Positions 7,741 through 15,699 of a stretch of 23,370 nucleotides of DNA are shown one piece after another. The DNA comes from Frondihabitans sp. (GTDB taxonomy: Bacteria; Actinomycetota; Actinomycetes; Actinomycetales; Microbacteriaceae): NCBI GenBank assembly GCA_025464735.1, contig JAODMX010000271.1:1-23370 (forward strand), in the 5' to 3' direction. How positions within the stretch are numbered: position 1 is the stretch's first letter; every line of letters starts with the position of its first letter. The translations under genes and the position numbers were made by a program. The notes beneath the pieces are model-generated. The model saw only the letters and a list, made by a program, of their open reading frames with translations. It did not search any database and was not told the origin of the DNA.

Positions 7741-8751
7741 ATGGCGCGCGCACCCCGCACGAAACCGGCACCGATCAACGCCGTCGCCGAACTGGCCGGC
7801 GTCTCGGTCTCGACGGTCTCACGGGTGATGAATCTGAATTCGACGGTGGATCCAGAGATCGCGAAACGGGTTCGACAGGCGGCCCTGACCCTCAACTACG
7901 CACCCAGCCCACTCGCTCGCTCGCTGGTGCTCGGTCGCACGATGACGGTCGCCATCCTGGTGCCCGACCTCGCCAATCCGACGTTCCAAAGCATGATGCG
8001 GGGAGTCGGGCGGGCCGCTGCCAGAGACGGCTACCGGATCCTTGTCGCCGACAGCATCGAGACGATCAGCGAGGAGAGCATCCTCGCGCTGGAGATGCGC
8101 CGGCGGTGCGACGCGATCGTGCTCTGCGCTCCGCGGATGCCCGAGGAGGAGCTGGGCGCCCTCCTGCCCGAACTGGCACCCGTCGTGCTGATCAACCGCG
8201 AAAATGCAGGGACGACGACTCCGGTGCTGACCGCCGACTACGAGGCAGGGATCCGGCCCCTGGCCGACCACCTGTACGGTCTCGGCCATCGGCGCCTGGC
8301 CTACCTCGAGGGCAATCCCGAGAGCGCGTCGAACAGGTCCCGTGCGCGCGGGCTCGAGGCCTTCGCGACTGCCCATCCCGGCGTCGAGGTCGTCACGCTG
8401 GCGTGCGGTACGTCCTTCGAGAACGGGTACGACCGGGCCGGCGAGGTTGCGCGTTCCGGCGCCACGGGAGTCCTCGCCTTCAACGATCTCGTGGCCATGG
8501 GCCTCCTCAGCGGCCTCACCGAACTGGGCGTGAAAGTACCCGACGACATCTCGATCACCGGATTCGACGACATCCCGTTCGCGCGCTACACGACGCCACC
8601 GCTCACGACGGCGTCCGTGCCGGTCGTCGAGCTCGGCGAACAGGCCTGGAAGCGTCTCGTCGCCGTCATCCGCTCCGAAACCCCCGCCGTCGACGTCAAC
8701 TACCAGCCGCGCCTCGAGATCCGCGGAAGCACTGCTTCGGTCAGCTCGTAA
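7741..8751 (+). CDS. LacI family transcriptional regulator
   Basis: A 336-residue LacI/GalR regulator. The helix-turn-helix is INAVAELAGVSVSTVSRVMN (about 12-31), followed by a hinge with NYAPSPLARSL. The periplasmic-binding-like effector domain begins at TVAILVPDLANPTFQSM and ends with ITGFDDIPFARYTTPPLT, both standard for the family. The ATG at 7741 follows AAGGGGA by about 7 bases; the frame is open far upstream, but that is antisense to the oxidoreductase. It is divergent from the six-gene operon and two matching palindromes lie between them, so it is the likely local repressor, relieved by a sugar or sugar acid. The inducer cannot be told. Confidence 0.93.
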   Translation: MARAPRTKPAPINAVAELAGVSVSTVSRVMNLNSTVDPEIAKRVRQAALTLNYAPSPLARSLVLGRTMTVAILVPDLANPTFQSMMRGVGRAAARDGYRILVADSIETISEESILALEMRRRCDAIVLCAPRMPEEELGALLPELAPVVLINRENAGTTTPVLTADYEAGIRPLADHLYGLGHRRLAYLEGNPESASNRSRARGLEAFATAHPGVEVVTLACGTSFENGYDRAGEVARSGATGVLAFNDLVAMGLLSGLTELGVKVPDDISITGFDDIPFARYTTPPLTTASVPVVELGEQAWKRLVAVIRSETPAVDVNYQPRLEIRGSTASVSS

Positions 8752-8760
8752 CCGCCACCT

Positions 8761-8780
8761 CCGGCGCCGGCTTCGCCGGT
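8761..8780 (+). other. GC-rich hairpin after the regulator gene
   Basis: CCGGC-TTC-GCCGG (8767-8779) forms a tight 5-bp stem-loop 15 bases after the lacI-type stop and just before the alkC -10 element. It has no T-run, so it is at best a weak terminator. Confidence 0.3.
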
Positions 8781-8784
8781 GACA

Positions 8785-8790
8785 TAGCGT
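8785..8790 (+). promoter_or_regulatory. -10 element TAGCGT, leaderless start of the alkC-type gene
   Basis: TAGCGT ends exactly six bases before the ATG at 8797 and no Shine-Dalgarno is present. This fits a leaderless transcript that starts at the A of ATG, the same arrangement seen before five other genes here. Confidence 0.5.
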
Positions 8791-8796
8791 TGGCAC

Positions 8797-9906
8797 ATGC
8801 CCTTTGCAGACGAGCTCATCGGGGTGCCTACGGCGCTCACCCTCATCGCGGGCGTGCAGGCAGCCGCACCGGACCGCACGCTGAGCTCCCTGCGTGCCAC
8901 CCCGGACCGGCTCGCGCCCCTCGCCCTCCGCGAGCGAAGCGATCTCCTGCGCGATGCCCTGCTCACCGACCTCGACGGATCGTTCGACGACCTCGCAGCG
9001 ACCGTCCGACGCGCCGCCGCAGGAACACTGCCGTTCTCGGGCTGGCTGATCTGGCCCGTGACGAGCGCTGTCGCAGAGCGCGCGGTCCAGGACGGCAGCG
9101 AGGCCGCGTTCGACGACGCCCTGTCGCTGCTGGCCGAGCTGACGTCGCGGCTCACCTCGGAGTTCGCGATCCGGACGCTCCTCCGCCACGACCTCCCCCG
9201 CGCGCTGGGGACGATCCAGGCCGAGTGGGTGACCTCGGACGACGTGGACGTTCGCCGCCTGGCGTCGGAGGGGACGCGGCCGTACCTCCCGTGGTCGACC
9301 CGGGTGCCTGGGATCCTGGCCGATCCAGAGTCCACGGTCCCTCTCCTCACCGCCCTCTACCGCGACGACAGCGAGTACGTTCGTCGCTCCGTCGCCAACC
9401 ACCTGAACGACATCAGTCGTGCGAACCCCGCGCTGGTCGTCGAGACAGCGAGGGCCTGGCTCAGAGCGCCCGACGAAAACACTGAGCGCCTCGTCGGGCG
9501 GGCACTTCGGACACTCGTCAAGCGGGGGGATCCGGGCGCTCTCGCGCTCCTCGGCTTCACGCCCGCGGCGCTCGACGTAGCGGCCTTCGCTCTCGACCGT
9601 GCGACGGCAGCGATAGGCGAGACCGTCACCTTCTCAGCGGCGGTCACGAACACGGGCGACGAGCCCGCGCGACTGTCGATCGACTACGCGGTCCACCACC
9701 GCAAAGCGAACGGTGAGTCGACCGGCAAGACATTCAAACTCGCCGTCCGGACACTGTCACCAGGCGAGAAGCTCACCCTTGTCAAGCAGCACTCGTTCCG
9801 GGTGATCACGACGCGCCGCTACCACCCGGGAACCCACGCGATCGAGCTGCTCATCAATGGTGTGTCCTTCGGGCGCCGCGAATTCGAGCTCACCGCTCCC
9901 GCGTAG
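8797..9906 (+). CDS. AlkC-type DNA alkylation repair glycosylase with C-terminal Ig-like domain
   Basis: A 369-residue protein of the AlkC/AlkD HEAT-like-repeat superfamily. These glycosylases excise positively charged alkylated bases such as 3-methyladenine. The most telling stretch is DVRRLASEGTRPYLPW (around 150-165), followed by YVRRSVANHLNDISR (around 192-206), both typical of AlkC. From about residue 265 the helical repeats give way to a beta-rich segment (GETVTFSAAVTNTGDEPARL to the end), matching the Ig-like domain known at the C-terminus of some AlkC proteins. It is cytoplasmic and probably single-gene. It seems leaderless. The 3' end overlaps the convergent nucleoside hydrolase gene by 17 bases. 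Confidence 0.85.
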   Translation: MPFADELIGVPTALTLIAGVQAAAPDRTLSSLRATPDRLAPLALRERSDLLRDALLTDLDGSFDDLAATVRRAAAGTLPFSGWLIWPVTSAVAERAVQDGSEAAFDDALSLLAELTSRLTSEFAIRTLLRHDLPRALGTIQAEWVTSDDVDVRRLASEGTRPYLPWSTRVPGILADPESTVPLLTALYRDDSEYVRRSVANHLNDISRANPALVVETARAWLRAPDENTERLVGRALRTLVKRGDPGALALLGFTPAALDVAAFALDRATAAIGETVTFSAAVTNTGDEPARLSIDYAVHHRKANGESTGKTFKLAVRTLSPGEKLTLVKQHSFRVITTRRYHPGTHAIELLINGVSFGRREFELTAPA

Positions 9907-10864
9907 CGAACTCCAGCAGCCGACCGACGAGGTGCGGCGCGAGCGGCTCGTCGATATCGAGAACGACCCTGGTCCGAAGGCCCTCGTGATCGAAGGTGCC
10001 GCGGTGCTGCCCGCGGAGGTCGCAGATTGTCTGGCCGCGACCCGGCCCGGAGGTCGTGTCAATGACGATCGGCACCGCGGGGGCGCGAGTCGCCGTCACT
10101 CCCCCGACGGCGAGCGCCGCCGCCAGCGGGTCGTGCAGAGCCGAGCTGCGCCGCCCGTAGTACGGCACGTAGAAGTCGTAGTAGAGGTCGAGGATCGCGC
10201 CGAGGGCCCGGGTGAACGCCGACTCCGAGTCGAGCAGCGCCTGACGGTCGGACTCCTCAAGGGAGTTGGCGAGCGTGATGTCCAGCGGGACGAGCGTGAC
10301 GTCCCAGTCGGCCTCGAGCACCCGCTGGGCTGCCTCCGGGTCGTTGCCGATGTTCGCCTCGGCGACGGCCGAGATGTTCCCGGGAACCAGGGCCGCGCCG
10401 CCCATGATCGTGACGGGGCCCACCCGGTCGGCCAGCGCCGGATCCGAGTCCAAGGCGATCGCAAGATTGGTGAGCGGGCCGATGGCGACGATCTCGAGAC
10501 GACCCTCGTACTCGTGCGACAGGGTGAGCAGCAGCTCGGCGGCGCTCTCCGTCTCCGCTTGCCGAGCCGAGGGCTCGAGCTCGACCTCACCGACGCCGTT
10601 GGACCCGTGGATGTGCGGCACCCCGCCGTCGAACTCGCCGACGAGCGGATCGTGCGCGCCGACCGCCACCGGGATGTCGTCGCGACCGGCGAGGGAGAGC
10701 AGCGCGAGCGTGTTGACGGCCGCCCGGGCCGCATCGATGTTGCCGCTCACCGTCCCGACACCGACCAGCTCGACCTCGGGCGAGGCCAGCAGGTACGCGA
10801 TCGCGAGCGCGTCGTCGACACCGGTATCGCAGTCGAGGTAGACGGGGCGGGTGGCTGCGGTCAT
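9890..10864 (-). CDS. Inosine-uridine preferring nucleoside hydrolase family protein
   Basis: A 324-residue nucleoside hydrolase that cleaves the N-glycosidic bond of ribonucleosides to give base and ribose for salvage. The calcium-binding signature is at the N-terminus: YLDCDTGVDDA, with Asp11, Asp13, Asp17 and Asp18. Other family segments are HIHGSNGVG, EIVAIGPLTNLAIAL, TIMGGA and HDPLAAA near the C-terminus, whose Asp is the usual fourth metal ligand. HGSNG has Asn where HGxDG is more common. The ATG at 10864 follows GAAGGAG by 7-8 bases. Base preference cannot be predicted. It converges on the alkC-type gene. Confidence 0.9.
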   Translation of the reverse strand: MTAATRPVYLDCDTGVDDALAIAYLLASPEVELVGVGTVSGNIDAARAAVNTLALLSLAGRDDIPVAVGAHDPLVGEFDGGVPHIHGSNGVGEVELEPSARQAETESAAELLLTLSHEYEGRLEIVAIGPLTNLAIALDSDPALADRVGPVTIMGGAALVPGNISAVAEANIGNDPEAAQRVLEADWDVTLVPLDITLANSLEESDRQALLDSESAFTRALGAILDLYYDFYVPYYGRRSSALHDPLAAALAVGGVTATRAPAVPIVIDTTSGPGRGQTICDLRGQHRGTFDHEGLRTRVVLDIDEPLAPHLVGRLLEFATRER

Positions 10865-10895
10865 GGCGGGCTCCTTCGAGGACAAGGGGATGACG

Positions 10896-10901
10896 AGTGT
10901 A
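10896..10901 (-). promoter_or_regulatory. -10 element TACACT of the nucleoside hydrolase gene
   Basis: On the minus strand TGTACACT precedes the ATG by about 31 bases, with a Shine-Dalgarno GAAGGAG in between. No convincing -35 was found. Confidence 0.35.
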
Positions 10902-10958
10902 CAGGCGGGGCGCGGCATCACACGGTGCAGCCGGGCGGCGCTCGTGGTGAGATGGGGG

Positions 10959-11573
10959 ATGCATCGCGGCCACCGGATCCTGCCCGCACTTCTGATCGTC
11001 GGCGCAACGACATCGGTCTGGCTCGTCTCGGAGTGGTTGACCTGGCGTGCGTCGCGCGAAGGGCTGACGACCGTGCAACGCGACACTCGACGCGTCGTAT
11101 CCGGCGAAGCCGTCCTGGTGCTCGGCTACACCCCGAGCCGAAATGGACGCATCAACGCGATGCAACGGTGGCGCGTCCGGATCGCGGTGAGATCCACGGA
11201 TCCGGCGACCGCCCTCTTCGTATTCTCCGGCGCAGCGACGCGAGGACCCCGCACGGAAGCCGCCCTGATGGCCGACTACGCCGTCGACGCGCTGGGGGTG
11301 CGGCGGTCGAACACCGCGCTCGAGGAGCAGGCACGCTCGACCTGGGACAACATCACGTTCTCACGGCCGCTCATCGCCGCTGCCCCGGCGATCAAGATCG
11401 CGTCGAACACCTTCCATGCGCGGAGGGCGCGAGCGTACCTGCGGAAGCAGGATCCGGCACTAGCAGCCCGCCTCCACAGGGCGCGCGACTACCGCTTCGC
11501 CGAGGCCGCCCCGCTCAAGCCGCTCCTCGCCCTGTACGAGTGGGGTCGTGCCGTCGCAAGCATCCTTACCTGA
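10959..11573 (+). CDS. YdcF-like (DUF218, ElyC/SanA/YdcF) membrane-anchored protein
   Basis: A 204-residue protein with one N-terminal membrane segment (about 8-25, PALLIVGATTSVWLVSEWL), then a DUF218 domain. Family landmarks are AVLVLGYTPSRNG, LFVFSGAATRGPRTEAALM, EEQARSTWDNITFS and IKIASNTFHARRARAYL. Members such as SanA, ElyC and YdcF are linked to envelope integrity, but their biochemical activity is poorly known. The ATG at 10959 is the likeliest start; an in-frame GTG at 10944 or 10947 is possible. No strong Shine-Dalgarno is seen. It is divergent from the nucleoside hydrolase with 94 bases between the starts. Confidence 0.8.
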   Translation: MHRGHRILPALLIVGATTSVWLVSEWLTWRASREGLTTVQRDTRRVVSGEAVLVLGYTPSRNGRINAMQRWRVRIAVRSTDPATALFVFSGAATRGPRTEAALMADYAVDALGVRRSNTALEEQARSTWDNITFSRPLIAAAPAIKIASNTFHARRARAYLRKQDPALAARLHRARDYRFAEAAPLKPLLALYEWGRAVASILT

Positions 11574-11588
11574 TCTCTGGTGGAGTCC

Positions 11589-11594
11589 TATGCT
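11589..11594 (+). promoter_or_regulatory. -10 element TATGCT of the HdeD-like gene
   Basis: TATGCT lies 45 bases before the ATG at 11640, with TTACCT at 11566-11571 as a weak -35 at a 17-base spacing. A GGAGG follows for translation. Confidence 0.35.
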
Positions 11595-11639
11595 CAAGCT
11601 GCACGGAGAACTTCAGCCCCACCAGCCTCGGAGGTCACG

Positions 11640-12191
11640 ATGTCCAGCCCTATCTCTTCCGGTACCACCGCGCGTTCGTGGGTGATCGGCGCGGCGATCG
11701 TCGCAATCGTCCTCGGGCTCATCGCCCTGTTCTTTCCCGGGGCCTCCCTTCTGACAGTCGCGATCCTGTTCGGCCTCGCCCTGCTCGCCATGGGAATCTT
11801 CCGACTCGCCATCGCCATCCGCGGCACGGCCCTGCCGACCGGCGCGCGGGTGTTCACCGGCGTCTTCGGCGCGATCGTCCTGATCGCCGGGATCCTCTGC
11901 CTCATCGATCCGGGCCAGTCGCTCAGGATCCTGGGCATCTTCATCGGCATCGGCTGGATCTTCGAGGGCGCGACGGGTCTCGTCGCCGGCACGATCGGAT
12001 CCCCCGGTGGCCGCCGCGTCTTCCCGATCATCGCCGGCATCGTCGCCATCGTGGCGGGCCTCATCATGCTGTTCCTGCCCGTCCTCGCCCTGTCGGCGTT
12101 CATCGTCGTCGCCGGCATCATCCTGATCGTGATCGGCGTCACGATGCTGCTGCATCTACCGCGCAAGGCGGGCAACATCTCGTCGATCTGA
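11640..12191 (+). CDS. HdeD-like (DUF308) six-helix membrane protein
   Basis: A 183-residue, almost entirely hydrophobic protein with about six membrane segments arranged as pairs, as in the HdeD/DUF308 family (acid-resistance membrane protein in enterics; role in Actinobacteria unknown). Segments begin near residues 14, 38, 69, 94, 128 and 149, with glycine-rich turns such as IDPGQSLRILGIFIGIGW. The ATG at 11640 has GGAGG five bases upstream; an in-frame GTG at 11580 would add a polar tail. The potassium-channel gene starts 24 bases downstream but has its own promoter-like element. Confidence 0.85.
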   Translation: MSSPISSGTTARSWVIGAAIVAIVLGLIALFFPGASLLTVAILFGLALLAMGIFRLAIAIRGTALPTGARVFTGVFGAIVLIAGILCLIDPGQSLRILGIFIGIGWIFEGATGLVAGTIGSPGGRRVFPIIAGIVAIVAGLIMLFLPVLALSAFIVVAGIILIVIGVTMLLHLPRKAGNISSI

Positions 12192-12203
12192 GGCGCCTCG
12201 CAT

Positions 12204-12209
12204 TATGGT
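12204..12209 (+). promoter_or_regulatory. -10 element TATGGT, leaderless start of the potassium-channel gene
   Basis: TATGGT is followed by exactly six bases and the ATG at 12216. There is no Shine-Dalgarno in a useful place, so leaderless initiation is likely. Confidence 0.5.
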
Positions 12210-12215
12210 TCGGGG

Positions 12216-12965
12216 ATGACGCAAGAATCCTGGCTGAAGCGGACCCAGTGGCCCCTCCTGGGCGTCTCCCTTCTCTTCCTCGCCGCCTATTCCGTCCAAG
12301 TCATAGCCAATGTGCCCGTTCGGGCCGGCAGGGCCATCGACGTCATCATCTGGGTCACCTGGGCCGTCTTCGGCATCGACTACGTGGTCAACCTGGTGCT
12401 GGCGCGGAACCGACGGCGCTGGTTCGTGCGCAACCTATGGCAGCTCGCGATCCTCGCACTGCCCGCGCTCCGCCCACTTCGCCTCCTGCAGTTACTCAAC
12501 GTGCTGCGGGTGGTGCACCGGACGGGCGGCAACGCCCTCCGCGGCCGACTGCTCACGAACGTTCTCGGCGCGGCGGTGATCGTCGTCTACATGGGCGCCC
12601 TCGCGGTCCTCAGCGCTGAGGAGAACGCCCCCGGATCCAACATCCGAACCTTCGGCAACGCGCTCTGGTGGGCAATCGTCACGATCACGACGATCGGCTA
12701 CGGCGACTTCACGCCCGTGACGCTCCTCGGCCGGCTGATCGCGGTCGGACTCATGATCAGCGGCATCGCGGTGCTCGGTGTCGTCACCGCGTCGCTCTCG
12801 TCCTGGCTGGTGGAGCGGGTGAGCATCAACGAACCGGATCCCAACGAGAAGATCGAGGAATCGCTGCGGCACGACATCTCCCGCCTCACGACGCAGGTGG
12901 AACGCCTGACGGAGCGTCTCGACAGCGTGCTCACGCGCGTCGGCGACGGCTCCGACAGCACCTAG
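12216..12965 (+). CDS. Six-transmembrane voltage-gated-type potassium channel
   Basis: A 249-residue potassium channel. The selectivity filter is TTIGYGD (158-164) in a pore loop that starts at NALWWAIVTIT. The preceding part has four hydrophobic segments (about 12-30, 41-62, 73-82 and an S4-like stretch at 83-102 with Arg86, Arg89, Arg98 and Arg102), so it resembles a small Kv-type channel rather than a two-helix KcsA. After the last helix (about 171-198) comes a polar tail in which ISRLTTQVERLTERLDSVL (224-242) has heptads of leucine and valine, probably a tetramerising coiled coil. It should conduct K+ across the plasma membrane. No RCK domain is present. Confidence 0.9.
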   Translation: MTQESWLKRTQWPLLGVSLLFLAAYSVQVIANVPVRAGRAIDVIIWVTWAVFGIDYVVNLVLARNRRRWFVRNLWQLAILALPALRPLRLLQLLNVLRVVHRTGGNALRGRLLTNVLGAAVIVVYMGALAVLSAEENAPGSNIRTFGNALWWAIVTITTIGYGDFTPVTLLGRLIAVGLMISGIAVLGVVTASLSSWLVERVSINEPDPNEKIEESLRHDISRLTTQVERLTERLDSVLTRVGDGSDST

Positions 12966-13012
12966 GGCGCGCCCCGGGGTCGGTTCGACGAACCCGCGGA
13001 GGGCGGCTCCGA

Positions 13013-13018
13013 TAGGCT
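13013..13018 (+). promoter_or_regulatory. -10 element TAGGCT of the antiporter gene
   Basis: TAGGCT lies 23 bases before the ATG at 13042, leaving a short leader with the Shine-Dalgarno GGGAG. No good -35 was found at 16-18 bases. Confidence 0.35.
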
Positions 13019-13041
13019 CGACAAAGCCGACGGGAGATCAC

Positions 13042-14136
13042 ATGTCCGCCAGAATCCAAGCCTGGGCGCCGCTCGCGATGCCGGTCATCGCCGTGATCGC
13101 ACTCGCTGTCACCTACCACCGGCACCTGTCGACCGCCGCTGCTGTCGTCGTCGGACTCATCATCATCGGCGCCGTTCTCGCGGCGGTCCACCACGCCGAG
13201 GTCGTGGCTCACCGGGTCGGCGAGCCCCTCGGATCCATCGTTCTCGCGGTCGCCGTCACCATCATCGAGGTCGGCCTGATCATCACGCTCATGGTCGGCG
13301 GCGACGGGCACGACACCGAGACCCTCGCCCGAGACACAGCGTTCGCCGCGGTGATGATCACCTGCAACGGCATCGTCGGGCTTTCCCTCGTGCTGGGCTC
13401 GCTACGTCACGGTCTGCCCCGCTTCAACTCGCAGGGCACCGGCGCAGCGCTCGCCGTCGTCGCGACCCTGGCAGGGCTCACACTCGTGCTGCCCACCTTC
13501 ACCGTGGGAGCCAGCGGCGGCCGATTCACCGGCGCCCAGCTCGGCTTCATCGCCGTCGTCGCGCTCGCGCTCTACGTGGCGTTCATTGCGACGCAGACCG
13601 GTCGGCAACGCGACTTCTTCCTGCCGGTGTCGAAGTCGGGCAAGACAATCCAGCCTGACGAGCACGCTGTCCCGCCGACCAACCGGCAGACCGTGCTGAG
13701 TCTGGTTCTGCTCGCCGTCTCCCTGCTCTCGGTCGTCGTGCTGGGCCACGCCGTGTCGCCGACCATCGAAGAAGGGCTCGTCTCCGCCGGCATCCCGACC
13801 ACCTTCGTCGGCGTCGTCATCGCGTTCATCGTGCTCCTGCCCGAAGGCATCGCCGCCTCGCGCGCCGCCCTCAACAACCGGCTGCAAACCAGCCTCAACC
13901 TGGGCTACGGCTCGTCGATCGCGAGCATCGGGCTCACCATCCCGGCCATCGCGGTGGCGAGCATCTGGATCGAAGGGCCACTGGTCCTCGGCCTCGGGGC
14001 GGTGCAGATCGTGCTGCTCGTACTGACCCTCATCGTGTCGAGCCTCACGGTGCTTCCGGGACGGTCACTCCGGCTGCAAGGGCTCATCCACCTCATCATC
14101 CTGGCGGCCTTCGTGTTTCTCGCGATCGCGCCGTAA
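13042..14136 (+). CDS. ChaA-type calcium/sodium:proton antiporter (CaCA superfamily)
   Basis: A 364-residue polytopic protein with about 11 membrane segments. The two CaCA alpha repeats are clear: GEPLGSIVLAVAVTIIE (60-76, with Glu61 and Glu76) and LLPEGIAASRAALNN (265-279, with Glu268), followed by the SSIASIGLTIPA segment. This fits the ChaA family, which exchanges Ca2+ or Na+/K+ for H+ at the plasma membrane. A polar loop (about 186-217) separates the halves. It has its own -10-like element and a GGGAG ribosome site, so it is probably transcribed separately from the K+ channel gene 76 bases upstream, though a joint role in cation homeostasis is plausible. Confidence 0.87.
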   Translation: MSARIQAWAPLAMPVIAVIALAVTYHRHLSTAAAVVVGLIIIGAVLAAVHHAEVVAHRVGEPLGSIVLAVAVTIIEVGLIITLMVGGDGHDTETLARDTAFAAVMITCNGIVGLSLVLGSLRHGLPRFNSQGTGAALAVVATLAGLTLVLPTFTVGASGGRFTGAQLGFIAVVALALYVAFIATQTGRQRDFFLPVSKSGKTIQPDEHAVPPTNRQTVLSLVLLAVSLLSVVVLGHAVSPTIEEGLVSAGIPTTFVGVVIAFIVLLPEGIAASRAALNNRLQTSLNLGYGSSIASIGLTIPAIAVASIWIEGPLVLGLGAVQIVLLVLTLIVSSLTVLPGRSLRLQGLIHLIILAAFVFLAIAP

Positions 14137-14142
14137 GGGCGC

Positions 14143-14202
14143 TGTGCTCCGGTTCGCGGTGCTCCCGTTCGCGGTGCTCCCGTTCGCGGTGCGCCGGGTA
14201 GC
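14143..14202. repeat. 15-bp tandem repeat after the antiporter gene
   Basis: The unit GGTGCTCCCGTTCGC occurs twice exactly (14158-14172, 14173-14187), preceded by a copy with three changes (14143-14157) and followed by a decayed copy (14188-14202). It fills most of the 81-base gap between convergent stops. No function is evident. Confidence 0.8.
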
Positions 14203-14217
14203 TCCGCTCCGGTCAAC

Positions 14218-14553
14218 TCAGACGATGAGCAGCACGACGCCTGCATTGACGACGACCGTGGCCCAGAAGGCCAGCTGAAACGACCGCTTCCTCGTCTTGT
14301 GCCGCAGCACCTGCTGTGCGACGACACCTCCCGGCCAACCGCCGAGAAGACCGACGAACAGGAGATTCCGCTCGGAGATCCGCCATCGCCCTGCCCGGGC
14401 CGCCGACTTGTCCACGGCATAGACGACGGCGAGCAGAATACTCAGCGCCAGGTAGAGCCAGGGCACGCCGACCGGAAACGGGCGGACCATCGCGCGCCAG
14501 ACGAACAGCGCGGCAAACACGGGGACGGTGGCGAACGCGAGGAAGCGGGGCAC
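14218..14553 (-). CDS. DUF1294 small membrane protein
   Basis: A 111-residue protein with hydrophobic segments at about 4-20, 32-46, 65-80 and 93-111. The DUF1294 core is visible: YAVDKSAARAGRWRISE, then LLGGWPGGVVAQQ and RHKTRKRSFQ, the family's most conserved block. Function is unknown; in other bacteria the domain is sometimes fused to a cold-shock domain, which is absent here. I start it at the GTG at 14553 because TACGAT lies exactly six bases upstream, a leaderless arrangement. A longer frame to 14850 would run across the divergent reductase gene. The stop is 81 bases from that of the antiporter gene, which converges on it. Confidence 0.83.
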   Translation of the reverse strand: MPRFLAFATVPVFAALFVWRAMVRPFPVGVPWLYLALSILLAVVYAVDKSAARAGRWRISERNLLFVGLLGGWPGGVVAQQVLRHKTRKRSFQLAFWATVVVNAGVVLLIV

Positions 14554-14559
14554 CGGGCG

Positions 14560-14565
14560 ATCGTA
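14560..14565 (-). promoter_or_regulatory. -10 element TACGAT, leaderless start of the DUF1294 gene
   Basis: On the minus strand TACGAT is followed by six bases (CGCCCG) and the GTG at 14553. The CLC gene has the same TACGAT and nearly the same spacer, CGTCGG, before its GTG. Confidence 0.5.
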
Positions 14566-14617
14566 GCCGGGCAACGCCCTCCGGATCCTTCTGGGCACGC
14601 CGTGCCACGCTTGAGCA

Positions 14618-15652
14618 ATGCGATACGTGATCATCGGCGCGGGTGCCATCGGCGGAACGCTCGGCGGACGCCTTGCGCAACACAGTCCACACCCGCCGCT
14701 TCTGATCGCGCGAGGAGACCACGGCGCAGCGATCGCCGCCAACGGACTCCGGCTCCGCTCGCCCGACGACGACACAGTGGTGCGCGTCTCCGTCGCGTCG
14801 AATCCAGCAGACGTGACGCTGCTCGACGACGACGTGCTGGTGTTCGCCACGAAAACACAGCAGATCGAAGACGCCGTGCTTCAGTGGGTCGACCAACCTG
14901 TGGTGTCCGCGAGTTCTTCGCTCCTCGTGGGAACGGCCGGCGACCTGCTCCCCGTCTTCACCGCACTCAACGGCATCGAGAGTGAACGGATCGCTCTGCG
15001 GTACTTCCGCCGGGTCTTCGGAATCTGCGTCTGGCTGCCCGCCGTGCACCTGACCGCGGGCGAGGTCGCGGTTCGCATCGCACCCACGAGCGGCACCTTC
15101 ATCATCGGGCGGTACGGTGCTCGCGCCGATGCTTCTGACAGGGCGCTTCTTACGACGCTCGCCGCCGACTGGGAAGCCTCGACGTTCCGAGTCTTCGTGG
15201 TCGACGACGTCATGCCGTGGAAGCACCGCAAGCTTCTGGCGAACCTCGGCAACGCAGTGCAGGCGCTGCTCGGGCCGTCGTTCTCGCCGTCACTCATGCC
15301 GAGGATCAGAGCCGAGGCGGAAGAGACCTTCCGGACCGCCGGCATCACCATGCCGAGCGACGCGGACGAGGAAGAATGGCGGGGCGACGTCTTCAGCACA
15401 CGGCCCATCCCAGGGCTCGAAGGGTCGCTGGGGGGATCCTCGTGGCAATCACTGCAACGCGGAGCCGGGTCGATCGAGACGGACTTCCTCAACGGGGAGA
15501 TCGCGCTCCTGGCGCGATCCCAGGGGCGTGACGCGCCGCTGAACGCCACGGTTCAGCGTCTCGCGCGACAGGCGAGCGCGAAGGGTACGGGCGCAGGGTC
15601 GATGGCCGAAGCCGAGCTGACGGCCGAGCTCGACGCGGCACTCCGGCCCTGA
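14618..15652 (+). CDS. Ketopantoate reductase-like (ApbA/PanE family) oxidoreductase
   Basis: A 344-residue NADPH-dependent reductase of the ApbA/PanE family. It opens with the Rossmann motif YVIIGAGAIGGTLGGRL. The central helix WKHRKLLANLGNAVQALLG holds the expected catalytic lysine, and the C-terminal ETDFLNGEIALLARSQG matches the substrate-binding helix. It is longer than true PanE (about 300) and diverges from the second family member at 15958, so a different 2-oxo-acid substrate is likely. The ATG at 14618 has no Shine-Dalgarno; CACGCT lies six bases upstream, a weaker version of the leaderless pattern. It is divergent from the DUF1294 gene with 64 bases between starts. Confidence 0.82.
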   Translation: MRYVIIGAGAIGGTLGGRLAQHSPHPPLLIARGDHGAAIAANGLRLRSPDDDTVVRVSVASNPADVTLLDDDVLVFATKTQQIEDAVLQWVDQPVVSASSSLLVGTAGDLLPVFTALNGIESERIALRYFRRVFGICVWLPAVHLTAGEVAVRIAPTSGTFIIGRYGARADASDRALLTTLAADWEASTFRVFVVDDVMPWKHRKLLANLGNAVQALLGPSFSPSLMPRIRAEAEETFRTAGITMPSDADEEEWRGDVFSTRPIPGLEGSLGGSSWQSLQRGAGSIETDFLNGEIALLARSQGRDAPLNATVQRLARQASAKGTGAGSMAEAELTAELDAALRP

Positions 15653-15699
15653 CGGGCGGCGTTCCCCGCTCCCCGTCGCCCCTCCGTACCGCACCCCGT

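Noticed and set aside
8761..8780. Strong intrinsic terminator after the LacI-type gene
   Set aside because: The stem is only 5 bp and no T-run follows, so it is kept only as a hairpin with low confidence.
7819..9402. A 527-codon open frame on the minus strand
   Set aside because: It is antisense to the LacI-type and AlkC-type genes, both with clear motifs.
9857..12619. A 920-codon open frame on the plus strand
   Set aside because: It crosses a nucleoside hydrolase, a DUF218, an HdeD-like and a potassium-channel gene in other frames, is rich in Arg/Gly/Pro and has no recognisable domain.
14211..14220. GGTCAACTCA as a fifth repeat arm
   Set aside because: It resembles GGCAACTCAGG only in part, lies at the stop of the DUF1294 gene and has no matching right arm within 100 bases.
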